A stretch of DNA of 64,000 nucleotides from Phyllobacterium myrsinacearum (GTDB taxonomy: Bacteria > Pseudomonadota > Alphaproteobacteria > Rhizobiales > Rhizobiaceae): NCBI RefSeq assembly GCF_014138285.1, contig NZ_JACGXN010000014.1, positions 1-64,000 of the forward strand. The letters are read 5' to 3'. A model generated the notes under the pieces. That model did no database searches, was not told the DNA's origin, and saw nothing but the letters and a program-made list of their open reading frames with translations. How positions within the stretch are numbered: position 1 is the stretch's first letter; the number at the start of each line of letters is the position of its first letter. Shown here one piece after another: positions 17,963 to 26,378 of this stretch. The position numbers were made by a program, and so were the translations under genes.

Positions 17963-18259
17963 GCCGTGCAGCTTGTGGCAATTCACCTGCGCGTCGATCG
18001 GCTTCCACAGGGGTTGATTCAACCATCGACGCCCTAACTACATTCACAAGACAACTTATCGCGTGAAGCGGAGGTCGGGATCGGCACGCGCTAGCGGGTC
18101 AGCGCTGAATGGCAAAGCGGGTCAATTTCTTGTGGAAAACAGCAGCAGGTTCGCCGAACCGGCGTATTATGCCTTCGCGCTGAAGGTCGCTGGAAAGGCA
18201 GTTGTATAGAATAACGGCCTCCCCTTGCCTTCCGGACGCTCGGCATATATATTTACCCG
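17963..18259. other. Non-coding stretch before the AraC-type gene
   Basis: No full gene is supported. A short open frame ending at a TAG near 18209 (FAEPAYYAFALKVAGKAVV) could be another decayed gene end, in keeping with the remnants just upstream. An AT-rich TATATATTT at about 18246-18254 may be part of the AraC-type gene's promoter. Confidence 0.35.
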
Positions 18260-19249
18260 ATGCTTGACCATTCGTCCCGACCGTCTTCACCGCCGCATAT
18301 CCCAATGGATGCGCTAAGCGAAGTCCTCCAAGACTTTCGCTTGAGCGGTGTCAACTATGGCCGTTGCGAGCTGCGACATCCATGGAGCATCGCCTTTCCG
18401 CAACAGCAGCTGCTTCGTTTTCACTTTGTCAGCCAAGGTCCATGCTGGATCCATACCGAAGCGCAAGGCTGGCAGGAATTGCGCGAAGGCGATCTTGTGC
18501 TGCTGCCGCAAGGTATCGCCCACCGGCTGGCCAGTGCGCCGGACGTTGTGGGCGACTCGCTCGAGGGTTGCCAGGTGACCAAGTTGGGAAGCAACGTCTG
18601 CGAAGTGGTGCGGGAAGGCACGGGTGAGGCCAGTACCCTTTTCTGCGGCTCCATGGCTTTGGGCGCCTGTGCGCTTAACCCCTTGATCACTTTGATGCCG
18701 CCAATCATCAAAGGCTGTGATGTGGCCGGCAATGACCCGATCGTTGGTCCTTTGCTAGCGGCTATGACGGTGGAGGCCGCACAACCGCAGATGGGCAGCG
18801 CCACCATCTTATCACGCATGGCGGACTTGCTGACAGCCCGGCTTATCCGCTGCTGGGTCAATTGCACCGGAGCCTCGACCACCGGTTGGCTCGCGGCCAT
18901 CCGCGATCCTCATATCGGCCGCGTCCTGGCAGCCATGCACCGAGACCCCGGCCATAACTGGACCCTGGAAAGCCTCGCTGCTCTGGCAGGTCAATCGCGT
19001 TCGATTTTCGCCGAGCGCTTCAGTGCTGTTTTAGGCGAAGGCGCGGCACGCTATCTCGCTCGTCTTCGTATGCAGCTTGCCCGCGAGTTGTTGGGACAAA
19101 GCGGCATGTCCGTTGCCGAGGTCGCTACCCGTTTGGGCTACGAATCCGAGGCATCTTTCGCGCGCGCGTTCAAGCGGATCACCAGCGTCTCACCGGGTGT
19201 TGTGCGGCGCACAATTTCCGGACGAACAGACATGCAATTCGGATTTTAA
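18260..19249 (+). CDS. AraC-family transcriptional regulator, cupin type
   Basis: A 329-residue regulator. The N-terminal half is a cupin-like sensor (LREGDLVLLPQGIAHRL) of the kind found in the AraC cupin_6 group. The C-terminal ~100 residues hold the two AraC helix-turn-helix units (NWTLESLAALAGQSRSIFAE and MSVAEVATRLGYESEASFAR, then FKRITSVSPG). An internal ATG at 18305 is also possible. It lies 59 bases upstream of an MFS transporter on the same strand, a common pairing in which the regulator activates the transporter. The ligand is unknown. Confidence 0.87.
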   Translation: MLDHSSRPSSPPHIPMDALSEVLQDFRLSGVNYGRCELRHPWSIAFPQQQLLRFHFVSQGPCWIHTEAQGWQELREGDLVLLPQGIAHRLASAPDVVGDSLEGCQVTKLGSNVCEVVREGTGEASTLFCGSMALGACALNPLITLMPPIIKGCDVAGNDPIVGPLLAAMTVEAAQPQMGSATILSRMADLLTARLIRCWVNCTGASTTGWLAAIRDPHIGRVLAAMHRDPGHNWTLESLAALAGQSRSIFAERFSAVLGEGAARYLARLRMQLARELLGQSGMSVAEVATRLGYESEASFARAFKRITSVSPGVVRRTISGRTDMQFGF

Positions 19250-19308
19250 GATACATATCATCCGTAAAGACTCGTTTATGAAGGTCTCCAAACCTTGGAG
19301 ATACTTCA

Positions 19309-20517
19309 ATGACGGATACAACATTACAACTTGAAGGCACGGCGATAGACGTTGATGCCCCTGCGCCAGTCGCATGGAGCGCGGCCACCTGGTTTGCGGT
19401 CCTTTCAATGGCGGCCACCAGCTTTGCTCTGGTGTCGGCCGAATTCCTGCCCGCAGGCCTGTTGACGCCAATGGCGCGCGATCTCGGCATCAGTGAAGGA
19501 ACGGCTGGGCAGGTTGTCACGGCTACGGCTTCGGTTGGCGCTGTGACGGCCATGTTGAGCAATGTTCTCATCGGCCGGTTGAACCGCAAGACGGTGCTGG
19601 TTGGTCTCAGCGCATTGGCGATCGGTTCCAATGTTCTTGCGGCATTGGCGACCGATTTCTGGCTGTTATTGTTAGGTCGGGCCGGGCTAGGCATCGCCCT
19701 CAGCGCTTTCTGGGCGCTCTCAGTTGCGGTCGTAGCAAGGCTGGTGGGTGCCAATGCGACAGGTCGAGGCATGGCTATCGTCACCCTCGGCGTCTCGCTC
19801 GCCACCATAGCCGCACCGTCGATGGGTGCATTGATCAGCGACTGGTTGGGCTGGCGCACGGCCATGGCCATGACAGCGGGGCTGGCCGCGTTTGCCATGC
19901 TGCTGCAGTTTCTCAGCCTGCCGACCTTGCCTGCAACCGCAAGCAACAGTCTTGCCGATGTCCTTCGGCTGACGCGGCGGCGTGGCATTCAACTCGGCAT
20001 GCTTGCCATCCTTTTGCTGATGACGGGACATTTTGCTGGCTCGGTCTATGTGCGCCCCTTCCTCGAACATGTCACGCTCCTCACAACCGGACCAATTGCA
20101 TTGGCGCTGCTCGGGTTTGGTATCGCCGCTGTGATCGGTAATATTGCTGGTGGCCGCATGGCTGACACCAACATCCACATGGCCCTCGCGGTTACCGCCA
20201 CGTTGATGGCGTTGGCGGCACTCGCTTTGGTGCTTTGGGGTGCACACATTGGCGTTGCCTTCGGCTTCGTTACTCTGTGGGGCCTCGCCTTTGGCATGGC
20301 GCCGGTGGTGCTGCCAACCAATATGTCCCGCGCGGCGCCCGATGCGCTGGAAGCAGCGGGCAGCCTGATGGTTACCTCTTTCCAGGTCGCTATCACTATC
20401 GGAGCGGTTGCTGGTGGTTATGTCGTGGACACCTACGGCGCAACGGGCCCCCTGACCCTCACCGTCATCCTTGCCGCATCGACAGCTGTTCTGGCACTGC
20501 TACAGCCCCGCAACTAA
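19309..20517 (+). CDS. MFS transporter, DHA1-type efflux pump
   Basis: A 402-residue inner-membrane protein with about 12 hydrophobic helices. The helix 2-3 loop motif A is LIGRLNRKTVLVG (residues ~86-98), and the second half repeats the fold (GFGIAAVIGNIAGGRMADTN). The pattern ALVSAEFLPAGLLTPMARDL matches proton-driven DHA1 exporters of the AraJ/PbuE/sugar-efflux group. GGAG precedes the ATG. The AraC-type gene upstream probably controls it. A strong hairpin follows 60 bases past the stop. Confidence 0.88.
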   Translation: MTDTTLQLEGTAIDVDAPAPVAWSAATWFAVLSMAATSFALVSAEFLPAGLLTPMARDLGISEGTAGQVVTATASVGAVTAMLSNVLIGRLNRKTVLVGLSALAIGSNVLAALATDFWLLLLGRAGLGIALSAFWALSVAVVARLVGANATGRGMAIVTLGVSLATIAAPSMGALISDWLGWRTAMAMTAGLAAFAMLLQFLSLPTLPATASNSLADVLRLTRRRGIQLGMLAILLLMTGHFAGSVYVRPFLEHVTLLTTGPIALALLGFGIAAVIGNIAGGRMADTNIHMALAVTATLMALAALALVLWGAHIGVAFGFVTLWGLAFGMAPVVLPTNMSRAAPDALEAAGSLMVTSFQVAITIGAVAGGYVVDTYGATGPLTLTVILAASTAVLALLQPRN

Positions 20518-20576
20518 ACCTTGCTCCTGCTGCGTGGCAGGTGGAGCAACCAGACGCAGTCACCAAGTTGCATGAG

Positions 20577-20610
20577 TTGAAGATGCGGCGAGACCTCGCC
20601 GCATCTTCAA
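20577..20610. terminator. Bidirectional terminator hairpin
   Basis: A perfect 15-bp stem (TTGAAGATGCGGCGA and its complement) closes a 4-nt loop between the convergent MFS and hydrolase genes. It ends 4 bases short of the minus-strand stop codon. The stem begins TTGAA and ends TTCAA, so a short A/T stretch is available in either direction. Confidence 0.8.
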
Positions 20611-20614
20611 GGCG

Positions 20615-21505
20615 TCAGGTAGCACATGCGTTTTCCGCAATGGCGTCAATGACGACGTTGTACAATTCTGGTGGAAGATCATGACCCATCCCCTCCATCA
20701 TCATGAGTTCAGCTCCCTCTATGTTCGCTGCAATATCCCTGCCGGCTTCTGGCGGCACCAATTTATCGGCGGCTCCATGCACAACAAGTGTCGAAGCCGT
20801 GATGGTGTGCAGTCGATTTCGAATATCGCCGGCGGCGATGAGAGCAGCAATCTGTCTGCCGAATCCAGCAGCATTATAGGCCCGTTTGGTTTCCGCGAGA
20901 GCCTGCGCACGCTGAGCAACCTCATCGAACGGATAAGCCGGGCTGGCGATGACACGAGATGCGGCAACGACGTGGTCAAGGAAACCAGCTTCATCCTCCA
21001 ACGGGTTGGGCGCGGGGCGGAGCAACGCGGCCATCGCCTCTGGAGCAGAAGGCGGTAATTCGGGGTTGCCTGTCCCCGACATGATCACAGTCAGTGAAGG
21101 CACGCGATGCGGATGACAACTTGCAACCAGTTGAGCAATCATTCCGCCCATCGATCTTCCGACAAGGTGCGCCTGTTCTATTTCAAGTGCATCAAGAAGC
21201 CCGGTAACGTCACTCGCCATATCATGGAGCGTATATGGAATCTTCGGGCACACACCATTGGCCACAGCCTTGGCTACAGAAGCCAGATCAGGCACCGGCG
21301 CATCATTGAAGTGGGTCGAAAGGCCAGCATCTCTGTTGTCGAAACGAATGACACGGTAACCCTTTGCAGCCAGCGCCTCGCAAAACGGCACAGCCCAGCG
21401 GATCATCTGAACACCTAGTCCAGAAATCAGCACTATGGATTTGGTCCTCTCCGATCCAAAGACATCATACTCAAGTGTAATTCCGTTTGCCAAAATTTGC
21501 GGCAT
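20615..21505 (-). CDS. Alpha/beta hydrolase
   Basis: A 296-residue cytoplasmic alpha/beta hydrolase. It has the cap-entry segment VLISGLGVQMIRW, the RFDNRDAGLSTHF strand typical of the haloalkane/peroxidase-like group, the nucleophile elbow GRSMGG, the acid in VVHGAADKLVPPEAGRDI and the His in MEGMGHDLP. The start at 21505 is chosen from GAAGGAAGC just upstream; the frame extends further but without a Shine-Dalgarno. An inverted repeat 36 bases upstream (21541-21571) may regulate it. The substrate is unknown. Confidence 0.85.
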   Translation of the reverse strand: MPQILANGITLEYDVFGSERTKSIVLISGLGVQMIRWAVPFCEALAAKGYRVIRFDNRDAGLSTHFNDAPVPDLASVAKAVANGVCPKIPYTLHDMASDVTGLLDALEIEQAHLVGRSMGGMIAQLVASCHPHRVPSLTVIMSGTGNPELPPSAPEAMAALLRPAPNPLEDEAGFLDHVVAASRVIASPAYPFDEVAQRAQALAETKRAYNAAGFGRQIAALIAAGDIRNRLHTITASTLVVHGAADKLVPPEAGRDIAANIEGAELMMMEGMGHDLPPELYNVVIDAIAENACAT

Positions 21506-21540
21506 AGGTGCAGCTTCCTTCGTTGAAAGCTCATTATATC

Positions 21541-21571
21541 CGGGTAATTTAATATATATCAATATTACCCG
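21541..21571. promoter_or_regulatory. Inverted repeat upstream of the hydrolase gene
   Basis: CGGGTAAT (21541-21548) and ATTACCCG (21564-21571) are perfect inverted half-sites separated by 15 AT-rich bases. Their centres are 23 bp apart. The position just before the hydrolase start suggests a repressor or activator site; the cognate regulator is not identified. Confidence 0.5.
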
Positions 21572-21832
21572 TATAATATTATTTGACCCGCCGGATGAAC
21601 CGCTCAAATGGCAAGTCGGTGGCAGAACCGCTCATTCTCCGTCGCCATGTCCGATAGGTTCTGGCACAGCCAACCAAGGAGGATGTCATTGTCATCGTGA
21701 GAGATAGCGCCATTGCGCTAAAAGCGGACAGAAACTCCCTGCGTCTGGACGTAGAAAGTGTGCTGAATCGAATTGCGCAGTATCCACTTTGGCAAAGCCA
21801 TCGGTGAGTGCACGCTCTTTATCAATCAACCG

Positions 21833-23212
21833 TCACCTCGACAGAGATAAAGCCTTCTCGAGAACCGGATCGCGTCCGGCAGCATAATCGTCGAATGTCA
21901 CATCGATTTTCTCCTCCGGTGTCAGGGAGATATTTTTTGGCCCGAAGGCAACAACTGCCCAGAAGCACGTTGCAGGATCAGTGCAGCCATTTTCATAATC
22001 TTCAAACTGGTTGCTGTATTCGACACCTATTTTGGAATTGGGAAGTGGAATGGTCTCGCCTTCGGACCAGAACTGACCGCTATCGCCCATCGTCTCGCCC
22101 ACGAGCGTTACGTTGCCCTGCGATGCGCCCTTCAGCATGGCTGCGGTTGAAATGCCCGCAGAAAAAGTCGCCCGGCTTACAAGAACCAGAACGCGCCCAT
22201 TTGCAGAAACAAGTTTTGGAAGCGCTTGCGAAAAGAGGATTGTGTTGAAGAAGTCTCCACCACTGTTCAGGCGAAGGTCAATCACGATGAATTTCGGGAT
22301 CGAGGGGAGGAGCGATTTACGGAAGATACCGGCAAATTTCTGGTCCAGCGGCGTATCATCAATACTCGAGACGGTGTCGAGCCGGATGTAAAATACCTGT
22401 TTTCCGTTCAGCCAGGACGTCGTCACATCCGTACGTTTTGTATAAAGCGGTGAGCGTTCCTTGATCGGGTCGAGCACGTGTTTCCACCGCCCTTCAAGGC
22501 TGCCGTCATCTGGCACCAGCACCGTGTAGCCCTTATTAATGTTCTTGCCCTTGTCGCCAGGATCGGGCGCTGAAGCAGGACTCAATTTGACGGCCCTGAT
22601 GGTCCCGTCCGCGAGCCGCAATGTCAGGGAAATCTCTGGTCCGGATGCTGCGCCTATATGTTCAAGAACATCCGGGCTGGTCAAAAGATTGGCACTCAAA
22701 AAGCGGATGCGCTGGTCAGTACCGGAGATAAAGGGTGCAAGTTTGTGTAGTGCATCTCCGGATGTGAGCGATCCCAGCTTATCGATGCGTGCGCCAAGCA
22801 GATCGGCAAATTCCGGTTGGGCTTTTATGATATACAAGCCGTCTGCGAACCACCACGCCTTTATGGGCAGGCTATTCATCATATTTGCAGCTCTGGCTAC
22901 CGTATGTCCATTCCGGGAAACTGCCACCGCCCGCATGACCTCCAATGCGAAGCCCTTTGAGGACAATTTGTCTGTAAGGGAGATCGCGCTGTCGACAATC
23001 TGATTGAACTCACGTTGCTCCTCGCCGGTGAAGCTCTTGTCCTGCGGGGCCCATTCTTTCTTCAGAAAAGTCAGATCCTCCCGCATCTGAGCGGGTGTCA
23101 AATCGGGAAGAATACTCGTTGGAGGGGTTTGTGCGACTGTCGGAGTGGATAGGATCAGGAAACCGGCCAATGCCAAGGCGCCAGATTTCCACTGCACCAG
23201 AGTCATGCTCAT
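21833..23212 (-). CDS. Exported S41-like (tail-specific) serine protease
   Basis: A 459-residue protein with a signal peptide (LALAGFLILSTPTVAQ) that sends it to the periplasm. The C-terminal half has the S41 core: FIVIDLRLNSGGDFFNT (residues ~315-330) followed by VLVSRATFSAGISTAAMLKG, where the Ser of TFSAG is the likely nucleophile. GGGAGAG lies upstream of the ATG. A PDZ domain is not obvious. The N-terminal ~200 residues are specific to a poorly known subgroup. The usual Ser-Lys pairing of S41 enzymes is not clearly visible, so activity is uncertain. The physiological target is unknown. Confidence 0.75.
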   Translation of the reverse strand: MSMTLVQWKSGALALAGFLILSTPTVAQTPPTSILPDLTPAQMREDLTFLKKEWAPQDKSFTGEEQREFNQIVDSAISLTDKLSSKGFALEVMRAVAVSRNGHTVARAANMMNSLPIKAWWFADGLYIIKAQPEFADLLGARIDKLGSLTSGDALHKLAPFISGTDQRIRFLSANLLTSPDVLEHIGAASGPEISLTLRLADGTIRAVKLSPASAPDPGDKGKNINKGYTVLVPDDGSLEGRWKHVLDPIKERSPLYTKRTDVTTSWLNGKQVFYIRLDTVSSIDDTPLDQKFAGIFRKSLLPSIPKFIVIDLRLNSGGDFFNTILFSQALPKLVSANGRVLVLVSRATFSAGISTAAMLKGASQGNVTLVGETMGDSGQFWSEGETIPLPNSKIGVEYSNQFEDYENGCTDPATCFWAVVAFGPKNISLTPEEKIDVTFDDYAAGRDPVLEKALSLSR

Positions 23213-23551
23213 TTAAGTCTCTCCCGTTGCAATCTCAGCGCAGATCAAGCGCCAGCACGTTTTGGTGCCCGTTTTATATAGAATTGTGGCTCTGGTTCTC
23301 CACTTCTATTTGATCTTCGCGCGGGGAACTGTTCCTCAATACCGGCGTTTGGCGATGATTTCCGTAGTCGAAACAGCCTGCCTGCCTGCAACTTCGTGCC
23401 GTCTTTCCTGAACGATTCCCAGTAGCCTGCAAGCAGAAGAGATCATATTGGCGATGTCAATTGTAAAGATACTCTCTTACTGGAGACCTGAGCTGCATAC
23501 ATTCTGTTATTGAAGCAGCATGCAATGACATATGGTTGAAGGAGCAACGAA
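23213..23551. other. Non-coding gap, no feature recognised
   Basis: This stretch between the divergent protease and cation-transporter genes holds no gene I can support and no clear hairpin or palindrome. It presumably contains the two promoters. Confidence 0.5.
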
Positions 23552-23674
23552 TTGCTTTGCCGGAGGTTTGACCAGTTTCCAGATCTTCTTGACGTCGTGA
23601 TACCTGATTACCGAAACTCTATCGACCGTTTTGTGATGGTGATACGATTCATCGGGACATTATTCCCACTCTGA
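23552..23674 (+). CDS. Possible 40-residue leader or small protein
   Basis: A TTG start follows GAAGGAG at good spacing and opens a 40-codon frame. It ends 12 bases before the cation-transporter start. The product is mixed hydrophobic (IDRFVMVIRFIGTLFPL at the end). Nothing similar is recognised. It may be a chance frame or a leader coupled to the transporter gene. Confidence 0.25.
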   Translation: MLCRRFDQFPDLLDVVIPDYRNSIDRFVMVIRFIGTLFPL

Positions 23675-23686
23675 TGGAGATCACTG

Positions 23687-24604
23687 TTGAACAGCGAACA
23701 AGGCATTCTGCGCATATCCATAGCGGTCACAATCTTTATTGCAGGCTTTGGAGTGATCTTCGGCTTGCTTGCAGGGTCCTTCTCCATCGTATTTGACGGC
23801 GTGTACATGCTGGCCGATGCCGCTATGAGCGGCTTGGCGCTCGGTGTAGCGAAACTGATCGCATTATCCACTGTTCCCACCGGAAAACTCCGGGAACGTT
23901 TTACAATGGGCTTTTGGCATCTTGAACCCATGGTTCTTGGCCTCAACGGTATCATGCTGTCGGGGGTCGCGATTTATGCGTTGATCAATGCGATCGGCAG
24001 CCTGATGAACGGCGGTCGCCATCTCGAGTTCAGCTTTGCGATTTTCTATGCTGGAGTTGCTCTGATTGCCTGCACGGTCATGGCAGTCGTTGAAATGAGA
24101 ATCAATAAACGCCTGCATTCCGACTTCGTCGCTTTGGACGCCAAGGCCTGGATCATGTCAGGGGGCATTACTGCTGCATTATTCGTGGCGTTTTCTATTG
24201 GATATGCAATAGAGGGAACGCAATTGAACTGGATCACGCCCTATATTGATCCGGCAGTTCTTGCGCTCGTCTGCGTCGTTATCATTCCACTTCCCATCGG
24301 CACGATCAGACAGGCCCTTGCTGATATCTTTCTGGTAACGCCCTCAGCGCTGAAATTGCATGTCGATACCGTCGCGCAGCATTTTGTCGAGCGTTATGAC
24401 TTCATTTCCTACCGTGCCTATGTGGCAAAGGTCGGACGCGGAAAGCAGATTGAGTTGTACTTCATTGTCCCTATGGGCTGGCCACCAAGGCGTCTTGAGG
24501 AATGGGACGCTATTCGGGATGAGATTGGTGATGCCATCGGTGACGAAAGCGCAGACCGGTGGTTGACAATCGCATTCACCACGGACCTTGAATGGGCGGT
24601 CTGA
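23687..24604 (+). CDS. Cation diffusion facilitator-type transporter
   Basis: A 305-residue inner-membrane protein of the CDF (Cation_efflux) fold: six hydrophobic helices (from IFIAGFGVIFGLLAGSFSIV to LALVCVVIIPLPIGTI) and a cytoplasmic C-terminal domain. Typical members export divalent metals. The usual metal ligands are altered: helix 2 reads FDGVYMLAD, with Tyr where His or Asp is normally found, and helix 5 reads DAKAWIMSGG, with Trp and Gly at the usual His and Asp places. Its metal is therefore unclear, or transport has changed. The start is a TTG preceded by GGAG. It sits at the edge of the C1 module, convergent with fhcC. Confidence 0.78.
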   Translation: MNSEQGILRISIAVTIFIAGFGVIFGLLAGSFSIVFDGVYMLADAAMSGLALGVAKLIALSTVPTGKLRERFTMGFWHLEPMVLGLNGIMLSGVAIYALINAIGSLMNGGRHLEFSFAIFYAGVALIACTVMAVVEMRINKRLHSDFVALDAKAWIMSGGITAALFVAFSIGYAIEGTQLNWITPYIDPAVLALVCVVIIPLPIGTIRQALADIFLVTPSALKLHVDTVAQHFVERYDFISYRAYVAKVGRGKQIELYFIVPMGWPPRRLEEWDAIRDEIGDAIGDESADRWLTIAFTTDLEWAV

Positions 24605-24654
24605 CGGGAGGTTGGAGGTCATGCCCTATCTTGCAAACGTACCTAAAGATTCGA

Positions 24655-25473
24655 TCAACGGTCGCGTTTGCGAAAAAGAATTTCACCCTTCCCGGATACT
24701 GCATTGTCGCCACCATATTTTCCCGGCTTGGAACCAAGCAAAGCTCTGTCCATGATTTTCTCGTCTATGAGAAAGCGATCAAACAGAGTGGAGAAGGCAA
24801 TCTCCGGCTCTCCACAGGGTAGAAAAGTCGGCGACAGATTTTCCGGCCGTCGATCAAACAGTAGCGAACCGCGTTTCATCAGATAGCCCGGTATCGCGCC
24901 TGTGCGGCCACAGACGACGATCGTTCCGGCAATCATGCGATAACCAGCATAATCGCCACAACCTTTCAGGATAGCAATGGTACCGCGACGCAAACGATCA
25001 CCTGCGTAATCTCCGGCCTTCCCGCGAACAATGAGGATTCCGCCTTCCGTGCCGATTTGTTCACCGGCAAGCGGCCCGCCCAGATAGTCTCCGGCATTGC
25101 CTTTTATTTCCATCCGTCCATTGATTATGCATGAACCTGCATGGTCTCCGGCGCTTCCTTCGATACACAGAGAGCCCCCGGACATTCTTCTGCCCGCCTG
25201 GCATCCAACATCCCCTGTCACGCGCATAGACCCAGCGCTTAGTCCTGCTCCGATTTTGTCGAAGCGCGCACTACCACCCTCAAACACGATATTACTCACG
25301 TCTTTGCCCGTGATCTTGAACACATCCCCGACGGCAACTGGACTGCGGCGTGTGCCGATACGCAGTCTGGCAACCTGAATGTCAGATAATCCAGCCAGGG
25401 CGGCGGGCGTCAAGCCTGACAGATCCAAACGTTCTTTCGGTTGAGAAATCAGGGTGAAGGTCAGCGCTTTCAT
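24655..25473 (-). CDS. fhcC: Formyltransferase/hydrolase complex subunit C
   Basis: A 272-residue subunit of the Fhc complex, which turns formyl-H4MPT into formate and H4MPT via methylofuran. It is related to subunit C of archaeal formylmethanofuran dehydrogenase (FwdC/FmdC). It has the hallmark right-handed beta-helix made of repeated G-x-x-A/M-G units (for example GLSAGSMRVTGDVGCQAG, then MSGGSLCIEGSAGDHAG and IINGRMEIKGNAGDYLG). It is the last gene of fhcBADC and starts inside the fhcD stop (ATGA overlap). It lies convergent to the cation-transporter gene. Confidence 0.95.
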   Translation of the reverse strand: MKALTFTLISQPKERLDLSGLTPAALAGLSDIQVARLRIGTRRSPVAVGDVFKITGKDVSNIVFEGGSARFDKIGAGLSAGSMRVTGDVGCQAGRRMSGGSLCIEGSAGDHAGSCIINGRMEIKGNAGDYLGGPLAGEQIGTEGGILIVRGKAGDYAGDRLRRGTIAILKGCGDYAGYRMIAGTIVVCGRTGAIPGYLMKRGSLLFDRRPENLSPTFLPCGEPEIAFSTLFDRFLIDEKIMDRALLGSKPGKYGGDNAVSGKGEILFRKRDR

Positions 25474-26378
25474 GAGAGCAAATCCTTCAGATGATAATGA
25501 AATTTGCCGAGCTTTCCGCCATAATTGCCCGCGCTTATTCGTAATGCACCCTTCTTCGGACCAAAATCAATAACAGCCTTCAACCCTGCTCTCATGGCAG
25601 CCGCAACGGCGTCACTGGTTTCGCCATCGATGACGATTTCGAGGACCGCGTTGATGTCAGGTGTCAAGGAGGTGTCAACGACACCGCGCAACGTGGGCGC
25701 AAATGCATCATTCGTCGAGGCCATCATCCCCTTATACTTTCCGCCAACTTTCGAACCTGAGCGGACGATGCCACCCGGAAATGGCATAATTGCCCCGGGT
25801 ACTTTTTCGATGGCCGTGACAGCCCGCTCGGCTGCGTTCAAGGCTTTGGTGTTATCGGCGGCGAGAAACAGAAGATTACCGCCACCGACGGCAAGTTTGG
25901 TCAGTCCCGTTGTTGCCTCGCACAGGAATTCCCCATCCATGACAGGTACGCGCCAATAGTGCTTTCCACCAAATTTCTTTGATATCTGCCAGCCATCGCC
26001 GAAGTACCGCAGTGAATTGCCCAGATCGAGCGATGCTGTTCCATCAAGACCGGCAAAACAAGCACTTCCTGGAGACGTCAGCACGCATTGGCCGAGCCGG
26101 CTCTTCAATTGCTTTTGGAGTTCGTCCGTGCCCATGGCAAAAATCATAACGCGGCACCCGGGACGTCCATCCGGTGTTTTGGACGCTGGCAAATCAACAT
26201 CGATGGCCGCTTCGCAGCCGCAGCCAATGACAGATGTCGCATAGCCGGTCATGGTGATGGCCGCCTGACGAGCCCATCTAAGCGTCGGCGCCGTGATGAT
26301 GATCGCCGTTGCGCGCATACCGAAAGCTTCGGCAAAAGTGTCATCCACGAGGATACCGTTGCGGCTTAGCTGTTGCAT
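25470..26378 (-). CDS. fhcD: Formylmethanofuran:H4MPT formyltransferase
   Basis: A 302-residue enzyme (Ftr family) that moves the formyl group from formyl-H4MPT to methylofuran in the cytoplasmic Fhc complex. The opening ILVDDTFAEAFGMRATAIII is diagnostic of Ftr. It is followed by VIGCGCEAAID, PDGRPGCRVMIFAM and the C-terminal ISAGNYGGKLGKFHYHLKDL. The length equals that of archaeal and methylotroph homologues. It overlaps fhcA by 13 bases and fhcC by 4, so the four subunits are probably translated together. Confidence 0.97.
   Translation of the reverse strand: MQQLSRNGILVDDTFAEAFGMRATAIIITAPTLRWARQAAITMTGYATSVIGCGCEAAIDVDLPASKTPDGRPGCRVMIFAMGTDELQKQLKSRLGQCVLTSPGSACFAGLDGTASLDLGNSLRYFGDGWQISKKFGGKHYWRVPVMDGEFLCEATTGLTKLAVGGGNLLFLAADNTKALNAAERAVTAIEKVPGAIMPFPGGIVRSGSKVGGKYKGMMASTNDAFAPTLRGVVDTSLTPDINAVLEIVIDGETSDAVAAAMRAGLKAVIDFGPKKGALRISAGNYGGKLGKFHYHLKDLLS

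Noticed and set aside
18099-18305. A 68-codon minus-strand frame before the AraC-type gene
   Set aside because: It overlaps the AraC-type start and has no recognisable motif or ribosome site.
21658-21807. A 49-codon open stretch with protein-like composition (KEDVIVIVRDSAIALKAD)
   Set aside because: There is no usable start: the nearby AAGGAGG serves an ATG in another frame that stops after five codons. It may be a gene remnant but I cannot name it.
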